Shown here in pieces: positions 6,296-6,674 of a DNA stretch of 6,674 nt. The position numbers and the translations under genes were made by a program. Source of the DNA: an uncultured Bacilli bacterium (GTDB taxonomy: Bacteria; Bacillota_I; Bacilli_A; RF39; UBA660); contig CALVRQ010000101.1 of the NCBI GenBank assembly GCA_944358685.1, positions 1 through 6,674 of the forward strand, in the 5' to 3' direction. Under the pieces are notes generated by a model. That model saw only the letters and a list, made by a program, of their open reading frames with translations. It was not told where the DNA came from and ran no database searches. Every line of letters starts with the position of its first letter. Positions within the stretch are counted from its first letter, which is position 1.

Positions 6296-6674
6296 TTATT
6301 TATTATTTTCTATTTTTTCTGTTTCTAACAATAATTTATCAAAATCAGAAACAAAATTTTCATCTTGAATTATTTTATATTTTTCATATTCTTGTTCAGC
6401 TTTTTCTTTAGCTTTATTAGTAGATATTTTTCCCTTATTATCTAGCATTTCATAATGAAGTAATTTTAAAGCGTTTTCTACTTCATTTTGCCAAGCAATC
6501 ATTTTCATCGGAATATTTCTTTCCGCATTGCTTTCAGCAATATCTAAAAATAAATTTACTAAATTATTTATATTTTTAAGTTCTTTTTCGCTCAAATAAT
6601 TTTTAGCGACAATAACATCTGATTTTAATATTTTTCCTTGCGGGGAATTATTCCAATTAGTTAAGTCAAATGAA
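6296..6674 (-). CDS. RhuM family (virulence RhuM) protein, C-terminal part (start lies beyond window edge)
   Basis: The last 125 residues of a longer gene are visible. A TTG at 6595 could be taken as a start giving a 99-residue protein, but the frame stays open to the edge. The extra 26 codons read [18 protein letters not shown], then [11 protein letters not shown], which match the conserved RhuM block T.WknsP.GkilksDV.iAKNYL. It is followed by [16 protein letters not shown], a WQNEVENAL helix, DNKGKIS and [19 protein letters not shown], all in the RhuM family order and ending at the expected C-terminus (TAA at 6296-6298). RhuM was first named in a Salmonella pathogenicity island. Homologues are scattered on mobile elements and accessory islands in many bacteria, and the biochemical role is not settled. 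The N-terminal KilA/Bro-like or DNA-binding part, if present, is outside the window. It sits 26 nt upstream of uvrB with no terminator between, so read-through into uvrB is possible. Confidence 0.82.
   Translation of the reverse strand, partial: SFDLTNWNNSPQGKILKSDVIVAKNYLSEKELKNINNLVNLFLDIAESNAERNIPMKMIAWQNEVENALKLLHYEMLDNKGKISTNKAKEKAEQEYEKYKIIQDENFVSDFDKLLLETEKIENNK

Noticed and set aside
6270..6345. Possible uvrB promoter or LexA box at the end of the RhuM gene
   Set aside because: A TTGTTA hexamer is present, but only weak AAATAA-like sequence lies at the right distance, and no GAAC-N4-GTTC type SOS site is seen in the gap.

Overview
The window is a strongly AT-rich stretch of a Firmicutes-type genome, most likely an uncultured gut Bacilli/RF39-like or Erysipelotrichia-like lineage. 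The protein families, the GGTGA/GGAGG-type Shine-Dalgarno sites and the tightly overlapping genes all fit this. Tryptophan is read from TGG (for example in lgt and uvrB) and whiA stops at TGA, so the Mycoplasma code in which TGA means Trp is unlikely. The lineage is inferred, not proven. All genes lie on the minus strand, so the window reads from its right end to its left end.

Right end (6674 to 6296): the 3' part of a RhuM-family gene runs in from outside the window. It is followed after 26 nt by uvrB (6269 to 4320), the nucleotide-excision-repair helicase. A 12-bp hairpin with a U-rich tail begins on the uvrB stop codon and closes this transcription unit.

Centre (4278 to 274): an extended -10 promoter (TTGTTT, 17 bp, TGC-TATAAT) lies immediately downstream of that terminator. 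It appears to start a five-gene operon of a YvlD-like (phage holin 4 superfamily) membrane protein, lgt, trxB, yvcK and whiA. The genes overlap by 17 nt, 8 nt and 1 nt, and the last pair is 10 nt apart, so translational coupling is likely. The unit ends in an A/U-only-like hairpin overlapping the whiA stop codon. The operon combines lipoprotein diacylglyceryl transfer (Lgt), thiol redox (TrxB), coordination of carbon flux with cell wall (YvcK) and cell division/chromosome segregation (WhiA). In Bacillus-type relatives the same neighbourhood commonly also carries uvrA, hprK and rapZ; none is present here.

Left end (205 to 1): the first 68 codons of a PD-(D/E)XK nuclease/Rpn transposase-family gene, cut by the window edge. 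The housekeeping block is therefore bracketed by two accessory-type genes, RhuM and Rpn-like.

No tRNA, rRNA, CRISPR array, insertion-sequence end or riboswitch is visible. No gap between genes exceeds 90 nt. I see no clearly new biological system. The points most worth a second look are the altered NADPH-binding motif of TrxB, the very short predicted leader of the operon, the missing rapZ/hprK/uvrA, and the accessory flanks. Three starts were moved from upstream in-frame codons to internal ATGs with proper Shine-Dalgarno sites (trxB, the YvlD-like gene, uvrB).
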